Origin: Microbacterium gallinarum
Lineage (GTDB): Bacteria; Actinomycetota; Actinomycetes; Actinomycetales; Microbacteriaceae
Assembly (NCBI RefSeq): GCF_014837165.1
Contig: NZ_JACSPM010000001.1
Location: 525,618 to 589,617, forward strand
Reading direction: 5' to 3'
Length of the DNA: 64,000 nucleotides
Shown: one piece after another, positions 16,248 through 24,382 of the stretch
How positions within the stretch are numbered: position 1 is the first letter of the stretch
How the letters are laid out: every line of letters begins with the position of its first letter
Made by a program: the position numbers and the translations under genes
The notes under the pieces: model-generated
What the model was told of the DNA's origin: nothing
The model's input: only the letters and a program-made list of their open reading frames with translations
Databases searched by the model: none

Positions 16248-16298
16248 GCTCACCTGTCACGGAGCGCCGCCTGTCTCGACACATCGCGACAGGTGAAC
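16248..16298. repeat. 51-bp inverted repeat, copy 2
   Basis: Arms GCTCACCTGTCACG and CGCGACAGGTGAAC, 12 of 14 positions complementary, with the same total length as copy 1. The interior is different in part but keeps CGACACA near the right arm. Confidence 0.8.
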
Positions 16299-16347
16299 CC
16301 GGGCGGGGGAACGTCGCACCGCCCGCAGCGCTTCGGTGGAGGCATCC

Positions 16348-16360
16348 GCTCACCTGTCAC
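16348..16360. repeat. Half-copy of the 51-bp repeat
   Basis: GCTCACCTGTCAC is present, but the matching right arm is missing, so this may be an eroded third copy. Confidence 0.55.
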
Positions 16361-16474
16361 ACCGCAGGAGCACCGCCCCGGCACGATGCGGGCGGTGCGA
16401 CGAGCGCACGGCGAGTGCGGTCAGCCGAGCCCTGGTCAGCCCAGCCGCGTCAGCCCAGCCGCGTCCGCCCAGCG

Positions 16475-17536
16475 TCAGCTCAGGCCGGAGTAGGCGTGCA
16501 GGCCCTTGAAGAACATGTTCACGATCGTGAAGTTGAAGAGCACCGCGGTGAAGCCGATGATCGACAGCCACGCCGACCGGGCGCCGCGCCAGCCGCGCGT
16601 CGCGCGGGCGTGGATGTATCCCGCGTACAGCACCCAGATCACGAAGGTCCAGACTTCCTTGGTGTCGAAGCCCCAGTAGCGGCCCCACGCGTCGTTGGCC
16701 CAGATCGAGCCGGCGATGAGCGTGAACGTCCAGAAGATGAACCCGAGGATCGCGAAGCGGTACGCGAGCGACTCCAGCGCGTCCGAGCCCGGGAGGGTGG
16801 CGAGGAACCGCGGACCCGTCTTGACGGGCTGAGCGGGTGCCTCGGCCGACGCCGCGACGAGTGCCCGGCGCTCGCGCCGGGCCTGCATGAGCTGCATCAC
16901 CGACAGGCCGAAGGCGAGGGCGAACAGCGCGGTCGACAGCGTCGCCACGAACACATGGATGACCAGCCACACCGACTTGAGCGGGTCGGCGAGCGGCGTG
17001 ATCTCGACGTAGAAGGCCAGCGTCGAGCCCCCCAGCAGCACGACGGTGAGACCCGTGATGAACGAGCCGAGGAACCGCAGGTCGTAGCGGATCAGCACCG
17101 CGAGGTAGACCGCGACGATGAGCATGGTGCCGGTGAGGGCGAATTCGTACATGTTCGACCACGGCACGCGTCCTGCGGCGATGCCGCGCGTGACGTCGCC
17201 CGCGACGTGGAACAGGAAGCCGAGCACCGTCAGCGACGTGCCGATGCGGGCCCACACGAACCGCTTCCGGCGGCCGAGCGGGGCGTTGAGGTTCTCCTCC
17301 GCCGCCTTCTCCTGCGCGCGCAGCTCGCCCACCGAGCCACCCGTCGCGACGCCGCCCGCCGCGACCAGCTCGCGTTCGCGCACCTCCAGCTGGGCGTCCT
17401 TGGCGTCGACCGCGTCGGCTCCGCGGCGCGCGAGGTCGACGGCGTACGCGATGAAGGCGAGCGCGTAGATCGTGATCGCGGTCCACACCAGCAGCACCGA
17501 CACGGAGTCGAGCGTGAGAGCGGAGGATTCAGGCAT
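16475..17536 (-). CDS. ccsB: Cytochrome c biogenesis protein CcsB
   Basis: Membrane component of system-II cytochrome c maturation (also called ResC), which presents heme to the ligase complex with ResB. The 353-residue protein has about eight membrane helices, the tryptophan-rich segment AGSIWANDAWGRYWGFDTKEVWTFVIW that forms the WWD domain (about residues 270-296), and heme-ligand His positions in TRGIAAGRVPWSN and VWLVIHVFVATLS. It is the last gene of the minus-strand operon. The TAGACT hexamer lies 6 nt before its ATG, so it may also have its own leaderless promoter. Confidence 0.93.
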   Translation of the reverse strand: MPESSALTLDSVSVLLVWTAITIYALAFIAYAVDLARRGADAVDAKDAQLEVRERELVAAGGVATGGSVGELRAQEKAAEENLNAPLGRRKRFVWARIGTSLTVLGFLFHVAGDVTRGIAAGRVPWSNMYEFALTGTMLIVAVYLAVLIRYDLRFLGSFITGLTVVLLGGSTLAFYVEITPLADPLKSVWLVIHVFVATLSTALFALAFGLSVMQLMQARRERRALVAASAEAPAQPVKTGPRFLATLPGSDALESLAYRFAILGFIFWTFTLIAGSIWANDAWGRYWGFDTKEVWTFVIWVLYAGYIHARATRGWRGARSAWLSIIGFTAVLFNFTIVNMFFKGLHAYSGLS

Positions 17537-17540
17537 TGTC

Positions 17541-19244
17541 TCAGTCTACTTTCGGGTACGCCGGGGACTGCAGGCCGTCGAGGTGGCGCTGGGCGAACTG
17601 CGCCACCGCGGCATCGAGCGTCGGGTCCTCGCCGCGGGCGAGTCCCGCGTACTCGAGGTGGAGCGACTCGCCTCGCGGGGTCGCCTTCACCCACATGCGG
17701 CGGCGCGGCACGAAGAGCGCGGCGAGCAGGCCTGCGGTCGCGAGCACCGCGAACACCAGCACCCATGTGGCCGCGGCATCCCGGTGGATCGACAGCGACA
17801 CGTATCGCTTCACCGACTCCTCGTAGCCCTGCGCGCCCTCGGGCGCCTCGTTCTCGAACGTGATGCTGCCGAGCCCGTCGGGGAGGTCGGCGGTCTCTCC
17901 GGGCGCGAGCTCGATCGGCTCGACATCGGTGCCGCGCCCTGCGAGCTGCGTCATCTCGGACGGGTCGAGCGTGTACACGGATCGGGGCGTGCCGTCGTCG
18001 ATGCCGAGATCGCCGACCCACACGTTGAGCGACACGACCGGGTTGACCAGTGCGGGGTAGGCCGATGCGAACGCACCGGTGTGCAGCGGCGCCTGGGTGG
18101 GGTAGAAGAAGCCCTGCAGCGCCATCTGGTCCGGCAGGCCGTCGGTGATCTTCACGACGCCGAGGGAAGTCATGTTGGTGTCCTGCGGGAGGAAGGGCAC
18201 CGACTCCGAGAAGACGATCTCACCGTCCGCGTCGCGCACGGTGAGCGTCGGCGCATAGCCGTTGCCCATCAGGTAGATGCGGTCGCCGCCCATGTCGAGC
18301 GGGTGGTTGACCCGCACCTCGCCCGCGACCGGCTCCTCGCCCGCGTACTGCGTGGTGAGGTTCGCGACGAAGTCTCCGGCCTGGCCCTGGCCCTGCGCGC
18401 CGAGCGGCTGGTACGTGACGTCGAAGCGGTCGAGCGTCAGCGCGTACGGCTCGAGGGCCTCCTCGTCCACGAACCGCCCCGGGTTGAACGACGTGTAGTC
18501 GAGCATCGTGTTCACGAAGGTGCGTCCCTCGAGGATCACGGTCTGGCCGGTGTAGGTGAAGCCGCCGCCGAATCCGACCGCGAGCAGCACGCCGACCAGC
18601 GACGCGTGGAAGACGAGGTTCCCGGTCTCGCGCAGGTAGCCGCGCTCGGCCGACACCGACAGCATCGCCCCCGAGTCGTAGCGCTCGACGCGGTAGCCGG
18701 ACTTCTTCAGCTGCTGCTGCGCGGCCTCGATGGCCGAGGTCGCGGCGGCCGCGGCATCCGCTCCGGAATCGAACTCGATCGTCTCGGAGCGATGCGCGTC
18801 CAGACGCGAGAGACGGGCGGGCGTGCGCGGCGGCGTGGCGCGGAGGGCCTTCCAGTGGTGCTTCGTGCGCGGGATGACGCAGCCGATCAGCGAGATGAAC
18901 AGCAGGATGTAGATCGCGGAGAACCACGGCGACGAGTACACGTCGAACATGCTCAGGTTGTCGAGCACCGGCGCGAGGTCGGGGTTGTCGGCGAAGTACT
19001 GCGTGACGCCGTTCGGGTCGGCGCTGCGCTGCGGCACGAGCGAGCCGGGCACCGCGGCGATCGCGAGCAGGAGCAGCAGCACGAGCGCGGTGCGCATCGA
19101 CGTGAGCTGGCGCCATCCCCAGCGCAGCCAGCCGACGACGCCGAGTACGGGCTGGGTGATGTCGGATGCCTCGGCCTCGGCGTGGTCCGACGGCCGCAGC
19201 GGGTCGGCCGTCGCCGTGCCGGACTCAGAGCGGGAGCGGGACAT
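17541..19244 (-). CDS. resB: Cytochrome c biogenesis protein ResB
   Basis: Partner of CcsB in heme delivery to apocytochrome c. The 567-residue sequence has three helices near the N-terminus (LRWGWRQLTSMRTALVLLLLL first), a large extracytoplasmic domain (about residues 225-490) and one C-terminal helix (TWVLVFAVLATAGLLAALFV). NLVFHASLVGVLLAVGFGGG carries the His typical of the family. It overlaps the 3' end of ccdA by 20 nt and is 4 nt upstream of ccsB, so the operon is compact. Confidence 0.93.
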   Translation of the reverse strand: MSRSRSESGTATADPLRPSDHAEAEASDITQPVLGVVGWLRWGWRQLTSMRTALVLLLLLAIAAVPGSLVPQRSADPNGVTQYFADNPDLAPVLDNLSMFDVYSSPWFSAIYILLFISLIGCVIPRTKHHWKALRATPPRTPARLSRLDAHRSETIEFDSGADAAAAATSAIEAAQQQLKKSGYRVERYDSGAMLSVSAERGYLRETGNLVFHASLVGVLLAVGFGGGFTYTGQTVILEGRTFVNTMLDYTSFNPGRFVDEEALEPYALTLDRFDVTYQPLGAQGQGQAGDFVANLTTQYAGEEPVAGEVRVNHPLDMGGDRIYLMGNGYAPTLTVRDADGEIVFSESVPFLPQDTNMTSLGVVKITDGLPDQMALQGFFYPTQAPLHTGAFASAYPALVNPVVSLNVWVGDLGIDDGTPRSVYTLDPSEMTQLAGRGTDVEPIELAPGETADLPDGLGSITFENEAPEGAQGYEESVKRYVSLSIHRDAAATWVLVFAVLATAGLLAALFVPRRRMWVKATPRGESLHLEYAGLARGEDPTLDAAVAQFAQRHLDGLQSPAYPKVD

Positions 19245-20160
19245 TCGCGAACACCCCCTGCAGGCTCGCCATGAGCTGGGTCCACACGCCGGTCACCATC
19301 AGTACGCCGAGCACGATCAGCAGGGCTCCTCCGACCAGGTTGACGACGCGGATGTGCCGGCGCACGAACGTCACCGAGCGCGTCGCCCACCCGAAGCCGA
19401 GGGTGAGGAGGATGAACGGGATGCCGAGGCCCAGCGAGTAGGCCAGGCCCAGGGTCGCCGCGCGCGCGGCCGAGCCGGAGTCGAACGCCATCGCGAGGAT
19501 CACGGCGAGGGTGGGCCCGATGCACGGCGCCCAGCCGATGCCGAGCGCGATGCCGAGCAGCGGAGCGCCGATGAGCCCGAGGCTGCCGCGCACCTGCGGG
19601 CGCGCGATGCGCTGCGCAAGGCCGAAGACGCCGATGAACACGAGGCCCATCGCGATGACCACGACCCCGAGGACGCGGGTGATGAGGTCGGCGTACTCGA
19701 TGAAGAACCGGCCCAGCGTGCCGCCGAGCGTCGCAACGCTCACGAACACGAGCGTGAAGCCCGCGATGAACAGCAGCACCCCGAGCAGCAGCTTGCCGCG
19801 GGTGGGGGCCTCCGGCTCGGGGGCATCCGTCGTGCCGGCCGCCGCAGCCCCAGCCGAAGCCGCCGTCGCCGTCGCCGCCGTCAAACGGTCGGGAAATTCC
19901 GGCGTTTCTGCGCCGGAATCGCCCGAAAGAGCCGGATTCGCCCGACCGTTCGACGCCGACCGCGCGGAAGCCCGCACCGATGCCCGCGCCGAAGCCGGCA
20001 CCGAAGCCGGCCGAGCGCTGACCGCGCCGCCGATGAACCCGAGGTAGCCGGGGACGAGCGGCAGCACGCACGGCGAGAGGAACGAGAGCAGCCCGGCGAG
20101 GATCGCGATCGGCACGGCGACGAACAGCGACCCGCCGGCGACCAGATCGGCCGGGGTCAC
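19225..20160 (-). CDS. ccdA: Thiol-disulfide transporter CcdA with an in-frame insert
   Basis: The CcdA/DsbD-type membrane protein passes electrons from cytoplasmic thioredoxin to extracytoplasmic thiols, keeping apocytochrome c cysteines reduced. The 311-residue protein has six helices; LLSFLSPCVLPLVPGYLGFIGG (near residue 31) and IGWAPCIGPTLAVILAM carry the paired catalytic Cys. Residues ~49-120 between the first and second helices form an Ala/Ser/Arg-rich loop far longer than usual; its nucleotide sequence contains a composite palindrome (19884-19950). The GTG start overlaps the tlpA stop by 4 nt. Confidence 0.88.
   Translation of the reverse strand: MTPADLVAGGSLFVAVPIAILAGLLSFLSPCVLPLVPGYLGFIGGAVSARPASVPASARASVRASARSASNGRANPALSGDSGAETPEFPDRLTAATATAASAGAAAAGTTDAPEPEAPTRGKLLLGVLLFIAGFTLVFVSVATLGGTLGRFFIEYADLITRVLGVVVIAMGLVFIGVFGLAQRIARPQVRGSLGLIGAPLLGIALGIGWAPCIGPTLAVILAMAFDSGSAARAATLGLAYSLGLGIPFILLTLGFGWATRSVTFVRRHIRVVNLVGGALLIVLGVLMVTGVWTQLMASLQGVFANVPLPL
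19884..19950. repeat. 67-bp composite palindrome inside ccdA
   Basis: Outer arms AACGGTCGGG and CCCGACCGTT and inner arms ATTCCGGCG and CGCCGGAAT around TTTCTG are perfect. The element lies within the atypical loop and preserves the reading frame, coding about 22 residues. It looks like a palindrome inserted in a coding sequence. Confidence 0.85.
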
Positions 20161-20792
20161 GACTCCTCCAGCGCGTCGCGCACGAGCGTCTGCAGGATCG
20201 AGGCGCTCTCGAGCTGCCCGATGATGCGCGCGGCGACACGGCCCTGCTTGTCGAGCACGAGCGTGGTGGGCGTGGCGTTGATCGGCGTCTTGTCGGCGAA
20301 CGCGAGCTTGATCGCGCCGTCCTGCGCGGCCATGAGGCTCGGGTAGGTGACGCCGTACTGCTCGGCGAACGCGGTCGCGGTCTCGGGGGCGTCGCTCGTG
20401 TTGATGCCGATGAACGAGACGTCCTCGCCCTCGAACGACGCGTTCGCGGCCTCGAGCGCCTCCGCCTCGGCCCGGCACGGACCGCACGCGGCGTACCAGA
20501 AGTTGACCACCACCACATCGCCGGCCACGTCATCGCTGCCGAGCTTCTCGCCCGTCTCCGTCGTGCCGTCGAACACGACGGGCTCGGTGCGCTCGCCCTC
20601 GGGGATCTCGACGATCTGGAACCCGTTGGCCGCGATGAACCCCTTGTTGTCGCCGGCGCGGTACTGCTCCGCGAGCGGATCGTTCGCGCAGGCGGCGAGC
20701 CCCCCGATCAGTCCGAAGACGAGCAGAGCGGATGCCGCGCCCCTCGCCCGCCGGATGCCCGAGCGCTCCCGCGCCGATGCCTGTGACCCCAT
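20157..20792 (-). CDS. TlpA-family thioredoxin-like lipoprotein
   Basis: The 211-residue protein has a lipoprotein signal (LLVFGLIGGLAACANDPL, lipobox Cys about residue 35) and a thioredoxin fold whose active site WYAACGPCRAEAEA carries CGPC, the usual CXXC motif. It is expected to reduce apocytochrome c Cys with electrons from CcdA. The ATG overlaps the upstream phosphatase stop by one base (TGATG) and its stop overlaps ccdA, giving a continuous five-gene operon. Confidence 0.88.
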   Translation of the reverse strand: MGSQASARERSGIRRARGAASALLVFGLIGGLAACANDPLAEQYRAGDNKGFIAANGFQIVEIPEGERTEPVVFDGTTETGEKLGSDDVAGDVVVVNFWYAACGPCRAEAEALEAANASFEGEDVSFIGINTSDAPETATAFAEQYGVTYPSLMAAQDGAIKLAFADKTPINATPTTLVLDKQGRVAARIIGQLESASILQTLVRDALEES

Positions 20793-21421
20793 CACACCGC
20801 TCCCACATCGACCGAGCCCGAGAGCGACGCCGGCTCGGCGTACGCGATCTCGGACCATTTGCCGTCCGTCATCTCGAAGCTCGTCACGCTCGACAGCGCG
20901 CAGCGCCGCGCGCGGGGGTCGTGACGCAGCGGCAGCGAGGCGACCGCGAGATGCGTGATCCAGATCGGGAGCTGGTGCGACACGATCACGACGTCGCCGG
21001 AGTCCGCGGCATCCCACGCCTCCGTCATCGCCTGATTCATGCGACCGACGACATCCGCGTACGGCTCGCCCCAGCTGGGGAGGGCCGGCTTGCGCAGGTG
21101 GCGCCAGTTCCAGGGGTTGAGGAGCGCGCGGGCCATGCGCCGACCCTCGAAGACGTTGGTGGGCTCGATGACGCGCTCGTCGATGCGCGGCTCGAGGCCG
21201 AAGAGCTCGGTGAAGGGCTCGGCCGACTCCTGCGTGCGCTGCAGCGGCGAGCACACGAGCGCGGTGACCGGACGATCGAGCGACTGGATGTACTCCGCCG
21301 CCTGCCGGGCCATGCTGCGGCCGTCGACGCTGAGGCCGTATCCCGGGAGTCGCCCGTAGAGCACGCGGCGGGGGTTGTGGACCTCCCCATGGCGCACGAG
21401 ATGGAGGCGATCGGCGGGCAC
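20792..21421 (-). CDS. Histidine phosphatase-family protein (phosphoglycerate-mutase-like)
   Basis: A 209-residue enzyme with the RHG active-site motif near the N-terminus (LHLVRHGEVHNPRR), the second Arg in VCSPLQRTQESAE, and DVVIVSHQLPIW carrying the late catalytic His. These fit the histidine phosphatase superfamily; the substrate is unknown. It is first in the cytochrome maturation operon. Its GTG is 6 nt after TAGACT, so the operon is probably transcribed leaderlessly from here. Confidence 0.85.
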   Translation of the reverse strand: MPADRLHLVRHGEVHNPRRVLYGRLPGYGLSVDGRSMARQAAEYIQSLDRPVTALVCSPLQRTQESAEPFTELFGLEPRIDERVIEPTNVFEGRRMARALLNPWNWRHLRKPALPSWGEPYADVVGRMNQAMTEAWDAADSGDVVIVSHQLPIWITHLAVASLPLRHDPRARRCALSSVTSFEMTDGKWSEIAYAEPASLSGSVDVGAV

Positions 21422-21463
21422 CCGCCCAGTCTACGTGGGCGCGTTCTGTGGGGCGGCTGAGCG

Positions 21464-22177
21464 TCAGTCCCGACCGGCGGACGTCGACGAGGCGAGCTCG
21501 CGGGTCTCCTCGTGCTGGGCAGCGGTCCGCCGTTCGCGGGATGCCTCGACCACGGCTCGGGTGCGGACGAAGACGAACCACGCGCCCGCCAGCGCGACCA
21601 CCGCGATCACGACGTACTGCAGGATGTCGACGTACTGCTCGACCACGTGCCACGACTCGCCGAGCAGGTAGCCGGAGAGTACGAAGATGGTGTTCCAGAT
21701 GAGGCTCCCGGCCGCGGTGAGCAGGCCGAACCGCCACAGCGGCATGCGGGTCACGCCCGCCGGGATGGAGATGAGACTGCGGAAGATCGGGATCATACGA
21801 CCGAAGAACACGGCCTTGCCGCCGTGGCGCTGGAACCATCCGACCGTGCGGTCGATGTCCTCCGGGTGCAGCAGCGGCACGCGACCGGCGATGCGGCGCA
21901 GCCGGTCGACGCCGAGCCACGCGCCCAGGCCGTAGAGCAGGAGCGCCCCCACGATCGAGCCGCCGGTGGTCCAGCCGAGAGCCTCGAACAGCGAGAACGA
22001 GCCGGTGCTCGCCGCGAGCCCCGCCAGGGGGAGCACGACCTCGCTCGGCAGCGGCGGGAACAGGTTCTCGAGCGCGATGGCGACGCCGGCGCCGGCCGGG
22101 CCGATCACGTCCATCAGCGAGACGCACCAGTCCAGAAGGGCGGAGAGCCAGGAGGAGTCGGGGGAGGTTTCGGTCAT
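21464..22177 (-). CDS. DedA-family (SNARE-associated/VTT) membrane protein
   Basis: The 237-residue protein shows the DedA motif block: VAIALENLFPPLPSEVVLPLAG (Glu/Pro-rich re-entrant region) and FFGRMIPIFRSLISIPAGVTRMP (conserved Arg pair and Pro). DedA proteins are lipid scramblases or polyprenyl-phosphate transporters; which one cannot be told. Three to four helices follow. The start is the ATG of MTETSPDSSW; further upstream frame is Arg-rich and unlikely. It probably forms its own unit. Confidence 0.87.
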   Translation of the reverse strand: MTETSPDSSWLSALLDWCVSLMDVIGPAGAGVAIALENLFPPLPSEVVLPLAGLAASTGSFSLFEALGWTTGGSIVGALLLYGLGAWLGVDRLRRIAGRVPLLHPEDIDRTVGWFQRHGGKAVFFGRMIPIFRSLISIPAGVTRMPLWRFGLLTAAGSLIWNTIFVLSGYLLGESWHVVEQYVDILQYVVIAVVALAGAWFVFVRTRAVVEASRERRTAAQHEETRELASSTSAGRD

Positions 22178-22291
22178 CGGGGGCTTCGCTCTCGGTGATC
22201 GGATGCCGCGGCGACGCCGGGCGGGACTCCTCCACGCTAGGCGACCCACGTGTGCTCATCCTGGGTGCAGCCCCCCGAATCCCGCTTCGGG

Positions 22292-22663
22292 TCAGCCCGT
22301 CGGCACTCCCGCCGCGGCGATGAACGCACCCAGGAACCACGACGCGACGACGAGCGGGGCGGCGGCGAGCGGCACCCAGAAGGCGAGCTTGCGGAACACG
22401 AGCAGCAGGATCGTGACGATCGCGGCCGCGAGCAGGATCACCCAGGGCAGGGCGACCGCGGTGATCAGCCCTGCGCCGATCAGCTCCGAGCTGCAGTCGC
22501 GCGCGCCGCAGGAGTCGGACGCCATCGCGAGGAAGAAGCCGAAGAACGACATCATCGCGGCGAGCAGGGCGAGCAGCACCAGGAGGATCGACGAGACGAC
22601 GATGTCCCACACGCGCACCGGCCGGCGGGTCCGTGCGGGGCCCGGGGCGGGGTACGTGGTCAC
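22292..22663 (-). CDS. Small membrane protein, function unknown (DUF6264-like)
   Basis: A 123-residue protein with three hydrophobic segments (about residues 20-48, 64-88, 92-118) and a Pro/Arg-rich N-terminus. A Cys-rich extracytoplasmic loop (DSCGARDCSSE) lies between helices 1 and 2. The overall shape recalls DUF6264 proteins of the Microbacteriaceae, but the match is tentative. The GTG follows TAGGAT by 6 nt. It is divergent from aspS. Confidence 0.6.
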   Translation of the reverse strand: MTTYPAPGPARTRRPVRVWDIVVSSILLVLLALLAAMMSFFGFFLAMASDSCGARDCSSELIGAGLITAVALPWVILLAAAIVTILLLVFRKLAFWVPLAAAPLVVASWFLGAFIAAAGVPTG

Positions 22664-22698
22664 GGCGCCATCCTAGGGCCCACGTACACTGGTTCCTC

Positions 22699-24039
22699 GT
22701 GAGTGAACGCGTCCTCGTCAACCAGCTCCTCGGCCTCGCCGACGGCCCCGTCTCCGTCTCCGGATGGGTCGAGACCGTCCGCGATCAGAAGAAGGTGCAG
22801 TTCGTCATCCTCCGGGATGAGACCGGCGCGGTTCAGCTGGTGAATCCGGCCACCCGCCCCGCCGAGGACGGGTCGGAGCAGGATGCCGCGGCCCTCGCCC
22901 TCACGGACCTCATCTCGAACCTGTCCACGGGCACGTTCCTCACGGTGCACGGCGAGCTCAAGCACGACGAGCGCGTGAAGCTCGGCGGCGTCGAGATCAA
23001 GATCGGCACGCTGGACATCGCCGCCGCAGCACTGCCCGAGACGCCGATCGCCGCGGACTCCGGTCTCGACAAGCGCATGGACTGGCGCTTCCTCGACCTG
23101 CGCCAGCGTCGCAACAACCTCATCTTCCGCGTGCAGACGACCCTCGAGCACGCCATGCGCACCTACTGGATCGAGCGCGACTACATCGAGGTCCACTCCC
23201 CCAAGCTCATGGCGTCGGCATCCGAGTCCAATGCCGAGCTGTTCGAGGTCCCGTACTTCGAAGACAAGACCGCGTACCTCGCGCAGTCGCCCCAGTTCTT
23301 CAAGCAGATGGCGCAGGTCGCCGGCTTCGGCAAGATCTTCGAGATCGCACCCGCTTTCCGCGCCGACCCCTCGTTCACGAGCCGTCACGCGACCGAGTTC
23401 ACGTCGATCGACGCCGAGATCAGCTGGATCGACTCGCACGAGGACGTCGCGAAGATGCAGGAGGAGCTCCTGCAGACCGCGTTCCAGGCCGTCAAGGACA
23501 AGCACGGCGCCGAGATCGAGGAGCTCTTCGGCCTCGAGGTGCAGGTGCCCGCCATCCCGTTCCCGCGCATCCCGCTCGCCGAGGCGCTCGAGATCGTGAA
23601 GAGCCGAGGCTATGAGGTGCCGCGCACCGATGGCGACCTCGACCCCGAGGGCGAGCGCCAGATCTCCGCCTACGTCGAGGAGACGTACGGTCACCAGTTC
23701 GTCTTCATCACCGACTACCACCCCGAGGTCCGTGCGTTCTACCACATGCGCAACGAGGAGACCGGGCTCACCAAGAGCTACGACCTCCTCTTCAAGGGTG
23801 TGGAGATCACGACGGGCGCGCAGCGCGAGCACCGCGTCGACGTGCTGATCGAGCAGGCGAGGGAGAAGGGCCTCGAGCCCGAGCACCTCGAGTTCTACCT
23901 CGACTTCTTCCGTTACGGCGCTCCGCCCCACGGCGGCTTCGGCATGGGCCTCGCCCGCGTGATGATGCTGCTGCTCGGCCAGGATTCGATCCGCGAGGTC
24001 ACGTACCTGTTCAGGGGTCCCACGCGTCTCGCGCCCTGA
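22699..24039 (+). CDS. aspS: Aspartate-tRNA(Asp/Asn) ligase, archaeal type
   Basis: Class II synthetase charging tRNA with Asp. The 446-residue length and the anticodon-binding OB fold (VSVSGWVETVRDQKKVQFVIL) are those of the archaeal-type enzyme rather than the ~590-residue bacterial one. Catalytic motifs: MDWRFLDLRQRRNNLIF (motif 1 region), FEIAPAFRADPSFTSRHATEFTSIDAE (motif 2) and GFGMGLARVMMLLLG (motif 3). The short form is usually non-discriminating, so Asn-tRNA would be completed by GatCAB elsewhere. GTG start, 8 nt after TACACT. Confidence 0.93.
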   Translation: MSERVLVNQLLGLADGPVSVSGWVETVRDQKKVQFVILRDETGAVQLVNPATRPAEDGSEQDAAALALTDLISNLSTGTFLTVHGELKHDERVKLGGVEIKIGTLDIAAAALPETPIAADSGLDKRMDWRFLDLRQRRNNLIFRVQTTLEHAMRTYWIERDYIEVHSPKLMASASESNAELFEVPYFEDKTAYLAQSPQFFKQMAQVAGFGKIFEIAPAFRADPSFTSRHATEFTSIDAEISWIDSHEDVAKMQEELLQTAFQAVKDKHGAEIEELFGLEVQVPAIPFPRIPLAEALEIVKSRGYEVPRTDGDLDPEGERQISAYVEETYGHQFVFITDYHPEVRAFYHMRNEETGLTKSYDLLFKGVEITTGAQREHRVDVLIEQAREKGLEPEHLEFYLDFFRYGAPPHGGFGMGLARVMMLLLGQDSIREVTYLFRGPTRLAP

Positions 24040-24045
24040 CGCTTT

Positions 24046-24064
24046 TCCGCGGCCCGTCCGCGGA
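24046..24064 (+). terminator. Possible hairpin after aspS
   Basis: TCCGCGG and CCGCGGA pair around a 5-nt loop a few bases after the aspS stop. No T-run follows on this strand, so termination is uncertain. Confidence 0.35.
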
Positions 24065-24140
24065 GCGGGATGCCTTGGCTCAGCCGCCGAGCGGATGCCG
24101 CGGCTCAGCCGCCGAGCGGATGCCGCGGCTCAGCCGCCGA
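24065..24140. repeat. 25-26-bp tandem repeat covering the glutaredoxin stop region
   Basis: Three copies: 26 bp at 24065-24090 with two changes, then two identical 25-bp units GCGGATGCCGCGGCTCAGCC-GCCGA at 24091-24115 and 24116-24140. The last unit overlaps the final codons and the stop of the glutaredoxin gene; the extra copies lie just downstream of it on the minus strand, so they duplicate the gene end. Confidence 0.9.
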
Positions 24141-24375
24141 GCGCTGCGCGCAGCCGGTCGGGCGAGACGCGCCAGTGGCCGTGCAGCTCGCCGTCGATGA
24201 GCACGACCGGGATCTTCTCCCACCACTGCGCGTAGAGGGCGGGATCGTCGGCGATCGACAGCTCCTCGACCTCGACGGAGTCTTCGGGCAGGTCGGCGAG
24301 GACCGTCTCGACGACCTCCCGCGCGACGTCGCACAGGTGGCAGTCGGGCTTGCTGATCAGGGTGAGTGTGGTCAC
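24130..24375 (-). CDS. Glutaredoxin-family protein
   Basis: An 81-residue thioredoxin-fold protein. KPDCHLCDVAREVVE carries the CHLC dithiol active site close to the N-terminus, and EKIPVVLIDGELHGHWRVS holds the cis-Pro. It belongs to the glutaredoxin-like DUF836 group that is frequent in actinobacteria; the reductant and targets are unknown. It is 7 nt downstream of the rhodanese gene on the same strand and the two may share a transcript. Its 3' end lies in a tandem repeat. Confidence 0.85.
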   Translation of the reverse strand: MTTLTLISKPDCHLCDVAREVVETVLADLPEDSVEVEELSIADDPALYAQWWEKIPVVLIDGELHGHWRVSPDRLRAALGG

Positions 24376-24382
24376 GGTGTGC

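Larger units (their letters stand above)
16006..16474. other. Repeat-rich intergenic spacer without a credible gene
   Basis: This stretch between two converging genes holds no convincing coding sequence. The first part is a GC-extreme set of direct repeats, the middle holds two 51-bp inverted repeats and a third half-copy, and the end has a short tandem repeat of TCAGCCCAGCCGCG near 16436-16470. The open frames across it are only a consequence of high GC. Confidence 0.7.

Noticed and set aside
16175-16298. Possible CRISPR array
   Set aside because: Only two full units with internal symmetry, no constant repeat with variable spacers, and no cas genes nearby.
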